Assembly (NCBI GenBank): GCA_963786675.1
Contig: CAWAZY010000006.1
Location: forward strand, 1-64,000
Source of the DNA: JAGVSR01 sp963786675
Lineage (GTDB): Bacteria > Pseudomonadota > Alphaproteobacteria > Rhizobiales > Hyphomicrobiaceae
Direction: 5' to 3'
Length of the DNA stretch: 64,000 nucleotides
Part shown: positions 18,328 through 27,811 of the stretch, piece by piece
Layout of the letters: the number at the start of each line of letters is the position of its first letter
Position numbering within the stretch: position 1 is the first letter of the stretch
Program-made: the position numbers and the translations under genes
Notes under the pieces: generated by a model
Seen by the model: only the letters and a program-made list of their open reading frames with translations
What the model was told of the DNA's origin: nothing
The model's database searches: none

Positions 18328-18954
18328 ATGAAAGCCATCATTGTTTCATCCAGTCCGCGGCGGGACGGCAACTCGGCTCAGCTCGCCGTGGCAGCCCGTG
18401 AGGGTCTCTTGGAGGCTGGGCATGACGTGGATCTGGTTTATGCCCATGAGTTCCTGGGTGCCTTCCTCAATGACTGCCGCAAATGCCGCAAAGCCGACGG
18501 GGAGTGCGCAATCGAAGATGGATTTCGCAAGGTCTTCTTCGACAGCTACCTGCCCGCGGATGGCTTCATCGCGGCGACGCCCGTTTATTGGTATGGCATG
18601 TCGGCCCAGCTCAAGGCGTTCTTCGATCGCACATTTTGCTACTACGCCGCTTCACATCCGAAATCCGCGGACGTGATCGAGGGCATGATGGGCAAACGCA
18701 TCGGGCTCCTGGTCAGCTCCGAAGAGACGTTCCCTATGGTCACCGGGGGTATCGTCAGCCAGATGCAGGAATTCACGCGCTATACCCGCTCCACGTTCGT
18801 GGGGGTCGTACATGCCTATGGCAACTCTCGCACCGATGTGACACGCGATCCCAACGACCCCATCAGCGCCGCGCGCCGGCTGGGGCGTGAGTTCTTCACC
18901 CGGAATGCCACCGACTATCAGATCGATACACCGAGATCCGGCCGGGTCTGGTGA
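18328..18954 (+). CDS. NAD(P)H-dependent flavin oxidoreductase (flavodoxin-like)
   Basis: 208 residues of the NADPH-dependent FMN reductase / iron-sulfur flavoprotein group. The FMN phosphate loop SSSPRRDGNSAQL is at residues 7-19, the CRKCRKADGEC cysteine cluster near residues 50-60, and TPVYWYGMSAQLKAFFDR near residue 90. The cysteines resemble the compact cluster region of iron-sulfur flavoproteins, so a 4Fe-4S centre is possible. It follows the MetX-like gene without a gap and closes the rightward operon; a reductive step in that pathway is the simplest reading. Confidence 0.85.
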   Translation: MKAIIVSSSPRRDGNSAQLAVAAREGLLEAGHDVDLVYAHEFLGAFLNDCRKCRKADGECAIEDGFRKVFFDSYLPADGFIAATPVYWYGMSAQLKAFFDRTFCYYAASHPKSADVIEGMMGKRIGLLVSSEETFPMVTGGIVSQMQEFTRYTRSTFVGVVHAYGNSRTDVTRDPNDPISAARRLGREFFTRNATDYQIDTPRSGRVW

Positions 18955-18963
18955 GGTCGGACG

Positions 18964-19827
18964 TCAATGGTTGCCCGCCAGCGCAGCCGTGCCGATCGCG
19001 ATCATGACGATGGCGATCCACTGCAGGCGGCTGATGGGTTCCTTGAGCACGAACTTCGCCAGAATGACGGTGACTACGCTGAAAGTTGAGGCCACGACCA
19101 TGGCAATGTGGGGAGCTTCTGAGCGCGCCCCCGCCAGGAAGGCCGCGTAGCCGAGGCCATCCAGAAGGGCCTGCAGGCCAACGAACGGCAGCCACTGAAG
19201 TGGCACGGCGATGGGTGTGCGCTGCACCCAAAGCAAAGCAGCGACGAAGGTCAGACCGCTCCAGCGGGCAATCAAGATGGTCTGGATTTCACCAATCAGC
19301 GGCGCGGCGGCCTGCGCGGTCAAGACGAGCAGGACATAAGCCAGGCAGGCGGCCAACGCGATGAGGATCGTGGTGCGCAACTCTGAGGACTTAGCGCCGG
19401 TAAACTGGGGATGGGACTCAGCGCTGCGCGCGATCATGATCCCGCCGGCAATCACCAGCGACATCGCCGCCCACTGCGCCGCTCCAGGCCGGACTCCCAT
19501 CATGACATTCACGACCAGTACCAGAGCAGGATGCGCGGCGACGATCGGTGCAACGATCGCCACAGGGCCGCGGGCAAGACCGGCGTAGAGCAGCATGCAC
19601 ATGCTCGCGACGCTCAGCCCATGCGCCACCGCATAGCCGCATCCAGAAACCGACCACACGAAATCGACACCGGAGAGCAGGAACCAAGCGGTCGCCCCGA
19701 TCGACCCGATGAGGAGGACAACGGCGTAAGTCAAGGGTGCGCCCAGCGCGCGGGCGCTGAAACGGGCCATGAAATCGGCCGTCCCAAGTCCCGCGGCGCT
19801 GATGAGGCCGAACAGGGCCGCGTTCAT
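18964..19827 (-). CDS. EamA/DMT-family transporter
   Basis: 287 residues with about ten hydrophobic segments in two EamA halves. The C-terminal half ends ...VSTFSVVTVILAKFVLKEPISRLQWIAIVMIAIGTAAL, with the EPI-x-x-QW motif of drug/metabolite transporters. ATG 19827 begins the first membrane segment (MNAALFGLISAAGLGTADF). It is convergent with the flavin reductase (9 bp) and divergent from a LysR-type regulator, which may control it. It probably exports a small polar metabolite; some DMT proteins near guanidine or amine enzymes act as exporters, but that is only context. Confidence 0.82.
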   Translation of the reverse strand: MNAALFGLISAAGLGTADFMARFSARALGAPLTYAVVLLIGSIGATAWFLLSGVDFVWSVSGCGYAVAHGLSVASMCMLLYAGLARGPVAIVAPIVAAHPALVLVVNVMMGVRPGAAQWAAMSLVIAGGIMIARSAESHPQFTGAKSSELRTTILIALAACLAYVLLVLTAQAAAPLIGEIQTILIARWSGLTFVAALLWVQRTPIAVPLQWLPFVGLQALLDGLGYAAFLAGARSEAPHIAMVVASTFSVVTVILAKFVLKEPISRLQWIAIVMIAIGTAALAGNH

Positions 19828-19985
19828 ATCGATGTCCCGGACCGGCACCCAACTGGGCCGGTTAAAAGTTGGCGCCAGGGCAGGACGCGATGGACTAAGC
19901 CTTGCGGCCCGGTCCAAGCGGTTGTTGAATGGACCTTGAGGTGCCTGCCGCCTCGTCGCGTTCGCGGCACGCCAGAGGACCGCCC

Positions 19986-20903
19986 ATGAAAAAGCGCACA
20001 CCGAATTTTTCCAAGAACCTGGACTGGAACTTGCTCAAGATGTTCCATGAGATCGTCCAGTCGGGCGGGATCAGCCGGGCCAGCCGGGCATTGGGACGCA
20101 AACAGCCCGCGATCAGTCTGGCGCTCAAACGTCTGGAGGCACAGCTGGGTGTCACTCTGTGCGTCCGGGGGCCGCGCGGGTTCGAACTGACGGATGAAGG
20201 CCAACTGGTAGCGGAGGCCTGCCGGACCATGACCGGCTTGGTCCAGCAGGTCCCCAAACGTCTCGACAACATGACCGAGGAAGTCGTCGGCCGGGTTTCG
20301 ATCCAGATTATATCCAGCTTGGTGTGCGACCGCCTCGACAGCGCCATCTCGCGTTTTCACGGCAGCCACCCCAAAGCCGAGATCATCATCGACATCACGA
20401 CATGGGAGAGTGTCGCTGGCGCGCTGCTGCGCGACGAGATCGACATCGGGGTAGCCCCCGTGAATTCGCTGCGGGGCGATCTCAAGTATCATTTCCTGTT
20501 CGAGGAAGTGCACCGGCCCTACGTCGGGCGCACGCACCCTCTGTTCGGCCGCACATTCCGCGAGCCTGCCGCACTGCGTTCGGAAGCATTTGTGCTGACC
20601 GGTGCCGATGAGCCCGATATGCTCACGGCCTACAGGCGGCATCATGGGCTTGGCCAATGCGTGGCGGGCCTTTCAGAGCACTTGGACGAGGCAAAACGTC
20701 TGGCCATTCTCGGCGTGGGCATCTGCTTCCTTCCCGACGGTTTCGCCGAGCCCGATGTACGAGCCGGCCGCCTCTGGCCACTGCTTGAAACTAGCGACCA
20801 CCCCACCTTGCCGGTCTACGTCATCACCAATCCAAGGGCGCCGCGTAAGCTCGCCAAGCAGATGCTTCTGTCGGAGATCGGTGTCGCCGGCGCGGCTCAT
20901 TAG
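19986..20903 (+). CDS. LysR-family transcriptional regulator
   Basis: A 305-residue protein with an N-terminal winged helix (WNLLKMFHEIVQSGGISRASRALGRKQPAISLALKRLE, residues 13-48) and a C-terminal periplasmic-binding-like sensor domain. ATG 19986 is chosen for GAGGA six bases upstream. It is divergent from the DMT transporter and 158 bp before the ureohydrolase–hupE genes on the same strand, so it likely regulates one or both sets. LysR regulators are usually activators responding to a pathway compound. Confidence 0.88.
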   Translation: MKKRTPNFSKNLDWNLLKMFHEIVQSGGISRASRALGRKQPAISLALKRLEAQLGVTLCVRGPRGFELTDEGQLVAEACRTMTGLVQQVPKRLDNMTEEVVGRVSIQIISSLVCDRLDSAISRFHGSHPKAEIIIDITTWESVAGALLRDEIDIGVAPVNSLRGDLKYHFLFEEVHRPYVGRTHPLFGRTFREPAALRSEAFVLTGADEPDMLTAYRRHHGLGQCVAGLSEHLDEAKRLAILGVGICFLPDGFAEPDVRAGRLWPLLETSDHPTLPVYVITNPRAPRKLAKQMLLSEIGVAGAAH

Positions 20904-21061
20904 ATCGCCAAACTGCATTGCCTGCCGGCGCGGATTGGACGCCAGCCATGCGGCGCACCATTAACCGCAGCAATGCAATCAATTGAGATTTTCGGTCTGT
21001 CGGTCTCGCCGGACCATCGACATGCTCTTGCGGGCGAATTCAACGCGCAAGGAGCACACCT

Positions 21062-22292
21062 ATGGCTGGCAAGAAAAAGGGTGGCGATAACGGGCAACCG
21101 CATATCCACCGTCACGGCCATTCACACGGCGTCGGGCGGGAACATACGCACGGCGCCCGGATGATGGAGACGCTGTCGCGGATCTCGCAAACCAAACAGG
21201 ATGAAGAAGTAAGCCAAGCGCTGAAGTACGGCTTGGAAGCAGCCAGTTCCGTCATCGACCGCAATATCTCGCTCTTCAGCCGCGGTCATCAGCCTGCATT
21301 TGCCGGCATCAACACCTTCATGAAGGCGCCCTACTGCGAGGACATCCGCAAGGTCGGCAACTACGAGGCGGCCTTTGTCGGCGCGCCCTTCGAACTCAGC
21401 CACCACGTACAGACCCGGCACGCGGTTTGGACCCCAAGCCGTCCGCCGCATCTCCGCGCTCTATGACGGCTACTGGTTCGACGGCGGTGTCGACATCTAC
21501 GAGGAACTCGACCTGTGCGATGCGGGCGACATTTTCGTGATCCCCGGCAACATTGAAAAGACATTCGATCAGGTCACCAAGGCCATATCGCATATCTACA
21601 CGTCGGGAGTTTTCCCGATCATCTGTGGCGGCGATCACAGTCTAGGGTTTCCCAACGTTCGTGGCATCGCTCCCCACATCGATGGCAACGTCGGCATCAT
21701 CCACATCGACCGCCACATCGACATCCAGGAAAAGGATATGGATGAGCGGATGCATACGACGCCGTGGTTCTGGACGACGCACGAAGGGACGCACGCCACG
21801 CATCGCGATCACAGCCATATGCACGATGTCGGGTTGCCGAATTGCCATCCGAAAAACCTGGTTCAGGTCGGCATCGGCGGCTGGTACGGCAACCGCCCGG
21901 GAACAGCCATTGCCAAGCGGCGCGGCACAAGCGTTCTGACGATGCACGACGTGCAGAATTTCGGACCCAAGAAGGCGGCCGAAATCGCGTTGGAAATGGC
22001 ATGGGAGGGCTGCAAGGCCGTCTACCTGTCGTTCGACATCGATTCGATCGACCCGGGATTTGCGCCCGGCACCGGTTCGCCGGAACCCGGCGGTCTCCTG
22101 CCGCGCGAGGCCTTCGAGATGATCCAGACAATCGCCGCGGAAGGGTTATGCGGGATGGAGGTCGTGGAAGTCTCCCCGCCATACGATGTCAACGATAACA
22201 CCGCGCAGCTGGCCTGCCGTGTGGTGCTGGATGTGCTGGGAACGCTGGTTGCCAACGGGCACCTGGGCCATCGCAACAAAGTCATGAAGTGA
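21062..22292 (+). CDS. Ni-type ureohydrolase (guanidine hydrolase-like), frameshifted
   Basis: About 409 residues of the arginase/agmatinase fold. ATG 21062 follows AAGGAG. The first frame runs to ...EAAFVGAPFEL, the next continues TTYRPGTRFGPQAVRRIS; one extra C at 21400/21401 explains the break. Metal ligands are GGDHS, HIDRHID (D-x-H-x-D) and FDIDSIDPGFAPGTGSPEPGG. The features DRHxDxQEKDMDERMHT and KNLVQVGIGGW resemble, from memory, the Ni-dependent guanidine hydrolases formerly called agmatinases. The N-terminus has seven His within about 20 residues (14-33), as in nickel-handling proteins. The next gene, 15 bp on, is a nickel permease. The substrate (guanidine or a substituted guanidine/biguanide) is inferred. 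Confidence 0.85.
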
Positions 22293-22306
22293 AGGAGATC
22301 ACCCCA

Positions 22307-22885
22307 ATGACAATGAAACGCTACGCTGTCCCCGCCGTCTTATGCCTCGCAGGCATGACATCGCCCGCCTGGGCACATACTGGCCATGGCGAAGCCGCCG
22401 GCGCCATTGCCGGCTTCCTGCATCCCATCACGGGCATCGATCATTTGCTGGCCATCGTCTCGGTCGGCGTTGTCGCCGGATTGGCTGCAGGGCGGGCGCG
22501 CGTCGCTGTCCCCGCGGCATTTATCGTGTTCATGGCGCTAGGCGGCATGTTGGGTATGAGCGGCCTAGCATTACCCTTCGTCGAGCCTGCTATAGCATTG
22601 TCGGTCGTCGTCCTTGGACTACTGATGGCATCGGGCGCCCGGATTGGTCTGGCGGCGCTCGTTGGCGTTGCGGCGGTCGCGGCCATCTTCCACGGTGCTG
22701 CGCATGGTGGAGAATTGCCCGCGGGCGCCAGCGCGATTTCGTTCAGTCTTGGGTTCTTGACGTCGACCGGATTGTTGCTGGCCGCGGGGCTCGGCATGGC
22801 ACGCCTTACCGTACCTGGGCGTTGGGCGCAGCCCTTGCTGGGCCTGGGCACTGCCACCGCCGGCGTGACCATGCTCGTTACCTGA
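22307..22885 (+). CDS. HupE/UreJ-family nickel permease
   Basis: 192 residues with a signal peptide (ending SPAWA) and six hydrophobic segments. The family nickel-site motif HPITGIDH (H-x5-D-H) follows the signal peptide, and FHGAAHGGE lies near the middle. ATG 22307 is preferred because AAGGAG is nine bases upstream; a GTG at 22289 that overlaps the previous stop is the alternative. HupE/UreJ proteins bring Ni(II) into the cytoplasm, normally beside hydrogenase or urease genes. Here it follows a ureohydrolase, which suggests that enzyme uses nickel. Confidence 0.9.
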   Translation: MTMKRYAVPAVLCLAGMTSPAWAHTGHGEAAGAIAGFLHPITGIDHLLAIVSVGVVAGLAAGRARVAVPAAFIVFMALGGMLGMSGLALPFVEPAIALSVVVLGLLMASGARIGLAALVGVAAVAAIFHGAAHGGELPAGASAISFSLGFLTSTGLLLAAGLGMARLTVPGRWAQPLLGLGTATAGVTMLVT

Positions 22886-22924
22886 GATTCTCCACGCGAA
22901 GGCTCTCGACATCTAATTCACAAA

Positions 22925-22968
22925 CGAGGGGCCGGGCTTTGGCGCGTGTGCCAAGGTCCGGCCCCTCG
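22925..22968. terminator. Strong hairpin, bidirectional terminator
   Basis: CGAGGGGCCGG (22925-22935) pairs perfectly with CCGGCCCCTCG (22958-22968), with a further inner stem TTTGG/CCAA. It lies between the convergent hupE and NHL genes. Short T runs flank it on both strands. Confidence 0.7.
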
Positions 22969-22998
22969 CTGTTTCAAACGTAAAGCGTCCTAGCAAAT

Positions 22999-23877
22999 TT
23001 AGTCGATGGAATAGCCGTAGAGCACGCCGGTCATCATTTGCGGAATGAAGGCGGTGTTGGTCTTTTGATCGTAGCCGAGGTCAGCGGCGCCCTGGCCCAG
23101 ATCTAGCAGCACGCGGGATTTGCCCTTGCGCCCGATGCGCATGACTTTGCCGGCCATCCAATCGCTGGCAAGGTAAGCTCCGTCACCGAATGGCTCCAAG
23201 CCATCGAGGTTGCCCATGGGCGAGCCGTCGCCAAACGGGCTGATCGACTTGTCGGCAAGCGAAACCTTTTTGAGATGACCGGGAACCTTGGTCGCGAAGC
23301 CGTCGGTCATGACACCCCACGACGCCACCAAAAGGGTATCGCCCTCGACCAGCAGCCCGTTGGGATTTTCAAGCTTGTCGTCTTTCAGAAAGATATCGAA
23401 GGCGCCGTCCTTCAAGGCCCAGATCGTATTGGTGGCCATATCGCTGACGTAGACCGTGCCATCAGGTCCGGCGGCCACATCATTCAGGAACTTGGCGTCC
23501 TTGGCAGGGAACTTGTTGAGCACCTTGCCTGCCGCCACGTCAATCTCCACGAGGTGATCGATGTCGGCCACGTACAGCTTGCCGCCCGATAGCGCCAGAC
23601 CCTTGGGCGCGTCGAGGCCCGTCACCCACTCCAGCGTGGTGATCTTACCATCCGGCGAAACCTTGGAGATGAAACCGTTGCCGTCCTTGCCCGTCGGCTC
23701 GCCATTGACGTTGCTGACGAAGAGCGTGGCCGAGCCAGCATCGAACAACGCCGACTCGGGGTTCTTGAACCCGGTGGTCTCCCAGAGCTTCTTGGCCTCG
23801 CGCGGTCCAGCCATGGCGGCGTCGAGCGCGGGCGTGACACTGAGAAGCGCGGCGCACAGCAAGGCGATACGGGTCAT
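22999..23877 (-). CDS. Exported NHL/SMP-30-like beta-propeller protein
   Basis: 292 residues with a signal peptide (MTRIALLCAALLSVTPALDAAMA). Repeated strand motifs follow (GFKNPESALFD, GLDAPKGLALSGGKLYVADIDHLVEID, FLNDVAAGPDGTVYVSDMATNTIW, ENPNGLLVEGDTLLVASWG), as in six-bladed propellers of the SMP-30/gluconolactonase/strictosidine synthase type. Likely periplasmic. Enzymatic activity cannot be told; lactonase is the common guess. It is convergent with hupE and divergent from the LysR gene at 24086. Confidence 0.75.
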   Translation of the reverse strand: MTRIALLCAALLSVTPALDAAMAGPREAKKLWETTGFKNPESALFDAGSATLFVSNVNGEPTGKDGNGFISKVSPDGKITTLEWVTGLDAPKGLALSGGKLYVADIDHLVEIDVAAGKVLNKFPAKDAKFLNDVAAGPDGTVYVSDMATNTIWALKDGAFDIFLKDDKLENPNGLLVEGDTLLVASWGVMTDGFATKVPGHLKKVSLADKSISPFGDGSPMGNLDGLEPFGDGAYLASDWMAGKVMRIGRKGKSRVLLDLGQGAADLGYDQKTNTAFIPQMMTGVLYGYSID

Positions 23878-24085
23878 GGGTCTTGTTCCTTTTCATGGGG
23901 CGGCCGGGATTGAGGCCCGCAATCAGGTTGCAGTACCCCATTGCCATAAAATGCGGCAAGTTCGCGATGGTTCCTGAAGGACCCTGCGGCACCCCGGCGC
24001 AAGGACCTGCGAAAGCAATGCCGCACCCTTGCGCCTCTAGGCAAGCACGTTACAGTCGCGCCGCCCGCCGAAGCGACGGGTTCGG

Positions 24086-24994
24086 ATGGCTCATATGGAT
24101 TGGGACAAGCTCAGAATCTTCCATGCCTCCGCGGCCGCGGGCAGCTTTACGCATGCCGGTGAGACGCTCAACATGAGCCAGAGCGCCGTATCCAGGCAGG
24201 TCTCGGCCCTCGAGCGCGATCTCAAAGTCGTCCTGTTTCATCGCCACGCCCGCGGACTTGTCCTCACCGAACAGGGCGAACTGCTCTACCGCACCGTGAC
24301 GGAAGTGATGAGCAAGCTGCAGACCGCCGAGCTGCTCCTCAGCGACACCGTCACGAAGCCATCCGGCGAATTACGCGTCGCCGCGCCAGTCGGCCTCGGC
24401 TCGGTGTGGGTCACGCAGCGCCTGCGGGAGTTCATGGAGCTCTATCCCGAAATTCGCATCGATCTCATCCTCGACGACGATCAGATCGATATTGCGATGC
24501 GGGAAGCGGACGTTGCGATCTGGACCCGGGAGCCGGAACATCCCGAATTGATCCGCAGGCCTCTCTTCACGGCCAACGTGCGGGCCATGGCGTCCGCCCA
24601 GTATGTCCGCCGGTTTGGGCTGCCCGAGACGCTGGCGGACCTGGATGCCGGACACCGCATTATTTCCTACAGCGGCCAGCCCTCGCAGCATCTGCCGGCG
24701 ATCACTTGGCTGGAAACGGTCGGCCGGGAGGGCCAGCCCCCGCGCGTGCCGATCTTCAGGGTAAATTCCGTGGTGGCAATTAAGAATGCCATTCTGGCCG
24801 GCGTCGGAGTGGGCATGATTCCCGATTACATGACGGAGCAGGCCACCGACCTGGTCCATGTCCTCACAAAAACGGACATCGCCAAACCGTCGTTGCCGAT
24901 ACTCTTCGTGTATCCGGAAGAGCTGAAAACTTCCAAGAAAGTCCAGGTGCTACGCGATTTTCTGGTTTCCAAGGCACGCCAGCTGCAATATTGA
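24086..24994 (+). CDS. LysR-family transcriptional regulator
   Basis: 302 residues. The helix-turn-helix is WDKLRIFHASAAAGSFTHAGETLNMSQSAVSRQVSALE (residues 5-42), followed by a ligand-binding domain with the family's GELRVAAPVGLGSVWVTQRLREF segment. It could start at ATG 24095 instead of 24086. It is divergent from the NHL-domain protein and upstream of leuC, but a strong terminator (25127) separates it from leuC, so it is unlikely to be cotranscribed. Confidence 0.88.
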   Translation: MAHMDWDKLRIFHASAAAGSFTHAGETLNMSQSAVSRQVSALERDLKVVLFHRHARGLVLTEQGELLYRTVTEVMSKLQTAELLLSDTVTKPSGELRVAAPVGLGSVWVTQRLREFMELYPEIRIDLILDDDQIDIAMREADVAIWTREPEHPELIRRPLFTANVRAMASAQYVRRFGLPETLADLDAGHRIISYSGQPSQHLPAITWLETVGREGQPPRVPIFRVNSVVAIKNAILAGVGVGMIPDYMTEQATDLVHVLTKTDIAKPSLPILFVYPEELKTSKKVQVLRDFLVSKARQLQY

Positions 24995-25126
24995 GGAAGC
25001 CAGCGTCCTCTATGGACGTGATCCACTCCCGTTGCCGGACGTTAAACGAACATCCGGGATTGATGTGCAGGCCGGCTAATTGCCACCGCCGCTCGGTACA
25101 TCAGTGCGGGTTAGGATTGACTTCAC

Positions 25127-25157
25127 AGAGCCGGGCATGTCCCGGCTCTATTTTTTT
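25127..25157 (+). terminator. Rho-independent terminator after the LysR gene
   Basis: AGAGCCGGG (25127-25135) and CCCGGCTCT (25141-25149) form a perfect 9-bp stem with a CATGT loop, followed by A and seven T's. Confidence 0.9.
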
Positions 25158-25294
25158 GCCTCGTCCAAGGCGGGGCGAGGGGCCATAAGTCCGAGTGCGA
25201 CGGAAGGTGCCGCTGGCCTGATTTGCGAAGCCGGTCGGCGAGCGCTATCTAACTGCCATAACCAACACATGCTTCGGGAAGGCAACCGCGGGCC

Positions 25295-26705
25295 ATGGCC
25301 AAGACGCTCTACGACAAGATTTTCGACGATCACGTGGTCGACCGTCAGCCGGACGGCACGTGCCTGCTCTACATCGACCGCCATCTCGTCCACGAGGTGA
25401 CGAGCCCGCAGGCCTTCGAAGGTCTGCGCATGGCCGGGCCGCAAGGTGCACGCCCCGGAGAAGACGCTCGCCGTCGTCGATCACAACGTGCCGACCACCG
25501 ATCGCTCGCACGGCATCGACGACGCGGAGAGCCGCATGCAGGTCGAGACGCTGGCCAAGAACGCCCACGACTTCGGCATCGAGTACTTCAACGAACTCGA
25601 CAAGCGCCAGGGCATCGTCCACGTCGTCGGCCCCGAGCAGGGCTTCACGCTGCCCGGCACGACGATCGTCTGCGGCGACAGCCACACCTCGACGCACGGC
25701 GCCTTCGGCGCGCTGGCCCACGGCATCGGCACGTCCGAAGTCGAGCACGTGCTCGCCACGCAGACGCTGATCCAGAAGAAGGCCAAGAACATGCTCGTCC
25801 AAGTGGACGGCGTGGCGCCCCATGGCGTCGGCGCGAAGGACATCATTCTCGCCATCATCGGCGAGATCGGCACGGCCGGCGGCACCGGCTCCGTCATCGA
25901 ATATGCCGGCGAAGCCATCCGCGCGCTGTCGATGGAAGGCCGCATGACGGTCTGCAACATGTCCATCGAAGGCGGCGCGCGCGCCGGCATGATCGCGCCG
26001 GACGAGAAGACCTTTGCCTTCATCAAGGGCCGCCCGAAGGCGCCGAAGGGCGCCGCCTGGGACATGGCCATGAAGTACTGGGAGACGCTGCACACCGACG
26101 AGGGTGCGCATTTCGATCGCGTCGTGACACTCGATGCCGCCAAGCTGCCGCCGATCGTGTCGTGGGGCACGTCGCCCGAAGATGTCGTGGCGATCACCGG
26201 CGTGGTGCCCGATCCGGCGAAAGTCGAGAACGAGAACAAGCGCGCGTCCATGGTCCGCGCGCTCGACTACATGGGCCTCGCGCCCGGCACCAAGATGACC
26301 GACATTCCACTCGATGTCGTGTGGATCGGCTCGTGCACCAACGGCCGCATCGAGGATTTGCGCGCCGTCGCCAAGATCGTCGAAGGCAAGAAGATCTCGT
26401 CGCGCCTCGACTACGCGATGATCGTACCCGGTTCGGGCCTCGTGAAGCAGCAGGCCGAAGCCGAAGGTCTCGACAGGATCTTCAAGGCCGCCGGCTTTGA
26501 ATGGCGCGAGCCCGGTTGCTCGATGTGCCTCGGCATGAACCCCGACCAGCTGAAGCCCGGCCAGCGCTGCGCCTCGACGTCGAACCGCAACTTCGAAGGC
26601 CGCCAGGGCTACAAGGGCCGCACGCACCTCGTGTCGCCGATCATGGCGGCCGCCGCCGCGCTCGAAGGCCACTTCGTCGACGTGCGCACGTGGGACAACG
26701 CGTAG
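25295..26705 (+). CDS. leuC: 3-isopropylmalate dehydratase large subunit, frameshifted
   Basis: The large subunit of isopropylmalate isomerase in leucine synthesis, about 470 residues. It opens MAKTLYDKIFDDHVV and reads to ...GLRMAG. One extra C near 25439/25440 shifts the frame, and the protein resumes as KVHAPEKTLAVVDHNVPTTD. Aconitase-type motifs are present: CGDSHTSTHGAFGALA, WIGSCTNGRIEDLR (first cluster Cys) and CSMCLGMNPD (last two cluster Cys). The small subunit leuD is not in the window. Third-position GC is very high, leaving a long open frame on the opposite strand, which I reject as a shadow. Confidence 0.92.
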
Positions 26706-26754
26706 GACAGCGCCCAACGGACCATCGGCGCAACCGCCGGTCCCTGAAAACGGC

Positions 26755-26791
26755 AAAGACCCGGCAGTCATGACGACGGCCGGGTCTTTTT
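26755..26791 (+). terminator. Rho-independent terminator after leuC
   Basis: AAAGACCCGGC (26755-26765) pairs with GCCGGGTCTTT (26779-26789) around a 13-base loop and continues into T's. It is 50 bp past the leuC stop. Confidence 0.9.
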
Positions 26792-27073
26792 CGTAGCGGC
26801 CCCATCCTGGTGTCGGCGCGCAGGCGAGGCCGAGTTTAGAATCGCAGGTTTTTCAGCACCCCGCGATGACATGGGTCAACGCACGCACGTCAGCACGGCC
26901 TGCCACATGCAATCGTCCTGACAAGCGTCAGGCCATCGTCACCGCGAACGTCGCGCGTGCCGCAAGTTTTGAATCAAATCGAGCGGCACCGTTGTGCTTG
27001 AACTTGTCGGCGCAACGGTCGATAAGCCATTCACCATGAAACATTCCGATGGCCGCAATCGCACTCTCCAGAC

Positions 27074-27811
27074 ATGGAGATATCAGACGTGAGCCGGATG
27101 TTTGAGGAATTGGACTACCGGCCCACCCCCATCGGTGCGCTCAGTCTGCGGCGGCGGCTGCATCTGACGACCGGCGCCGATATTTACGAGATCAAGCTCG
27201 GCGACGACTTTCTGATGTCGAGCCAATTTACCGCCTCAGAAATCGCACTGGCGCAACTCGCGATAGATGCACACGGCGGCCGCGATCTCGACGTTTGTGT
27301 CGGTGGACTGGGCCTGGGATACACGGCCAAGGCCGTGCTGGACTACGATACGGTCGCGTCCCTGGTTGTCGTCGAATTCCTCGATGCGGTCATCGACTGG
27401 CACCGTTCCGGCTTACTCCCCATTGGATCGACGCTCACATCGGACAAGCGGTGCCGTTTGGTCTCAGGCGATTTCTTCGAGATGGCAGGCAGCGGGGCGG
27501 GGTTCGATCACGAAAGACCAAACCGGACATTCGATGCGGTCCTCGTCGATATCGACCATTCACCAGACATGCTCCTAAGCGAGCGCAGCCGGCCGTTTTA
27601 CCGGACCGAGGGACTTCGCGGTGTCGCACGTCACTTAAAGGGCGGCGGGATCTTCGGGCTGTGGTCAAACGAACGCCCCGATCCGGCGTTCGTCGCACAG
27701 CTTTCAACCGTGTTCGCTGAGGCCTGGGCAGCACCGGTCACGTTCCATAATCCGCTGCAGGACAGGGAGGAAATCCAGACCGTTTATCTGGCCCGTCACG
27801 CACTGGGATAA
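27074..27811 (+). CDS. Spermidine synthase-like SAM-binding protein
   Basis: 245 residues. The core DVCVGGLGLGYTAKAVLD, VASLVVVEFLDAVIDWHRS, CRLVSGDFFEMA and FDAVLVDIDHSP is the Rossmann-like fold of spermidine synthases and related class I methyltransferases. The region for the polyamine site is weakly conserved, so the substrate is unknown. Many alphaproteobacteria carry such spermidine-synthase-like orphans. It stands alone between leuC and the exported methyltransferase-like gene. Confidence 0.75.
   Translation: MEISDVSRMFEELDYRPTPIGALSLRRRLHLTTGADIYEIKLGDDFLMSSQFTASEIALAQLAIDAHGGRDLDVCVGGLGLGYTAKAVLDYDTVASLVVVEFLDAVIDWHRSGLLPIGSTLTSDKRCRLVSGDFFEMAGSGAGFDHERPNRTFDAVLVDIDHSPDMLLSERSRPFYRTEGLRGVARHLKGGGIFGLWSNERPDPAFVAQLSTVFAEAWAAPVTFHNPLQDREEIQTVYLARHALG

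Noticed and set aside
21062..22292. speB agmatinase as a firm call
   Set aside because: The metal-site surroundings and the adjacent nickel permease favour the Ni-dependent guanidine-hydrolase-like group; the agmatinase name may be misleading.
25295..26705. Horizontal transfer of leuC because of its extreme third-position GC
   Set aside because: High GC3 also fits strong expression, and no mobile element or junction is present; the evidence does not separate the two.
25245..26771. A 508-codon open frame on the minus strand opposite leuC
   Set aside because: It is the mirror of very GC-rich leuC codons; the low-complexity His/Arg/Gly-rich product has no domain, and leuC is unmistakable on the plus strand.
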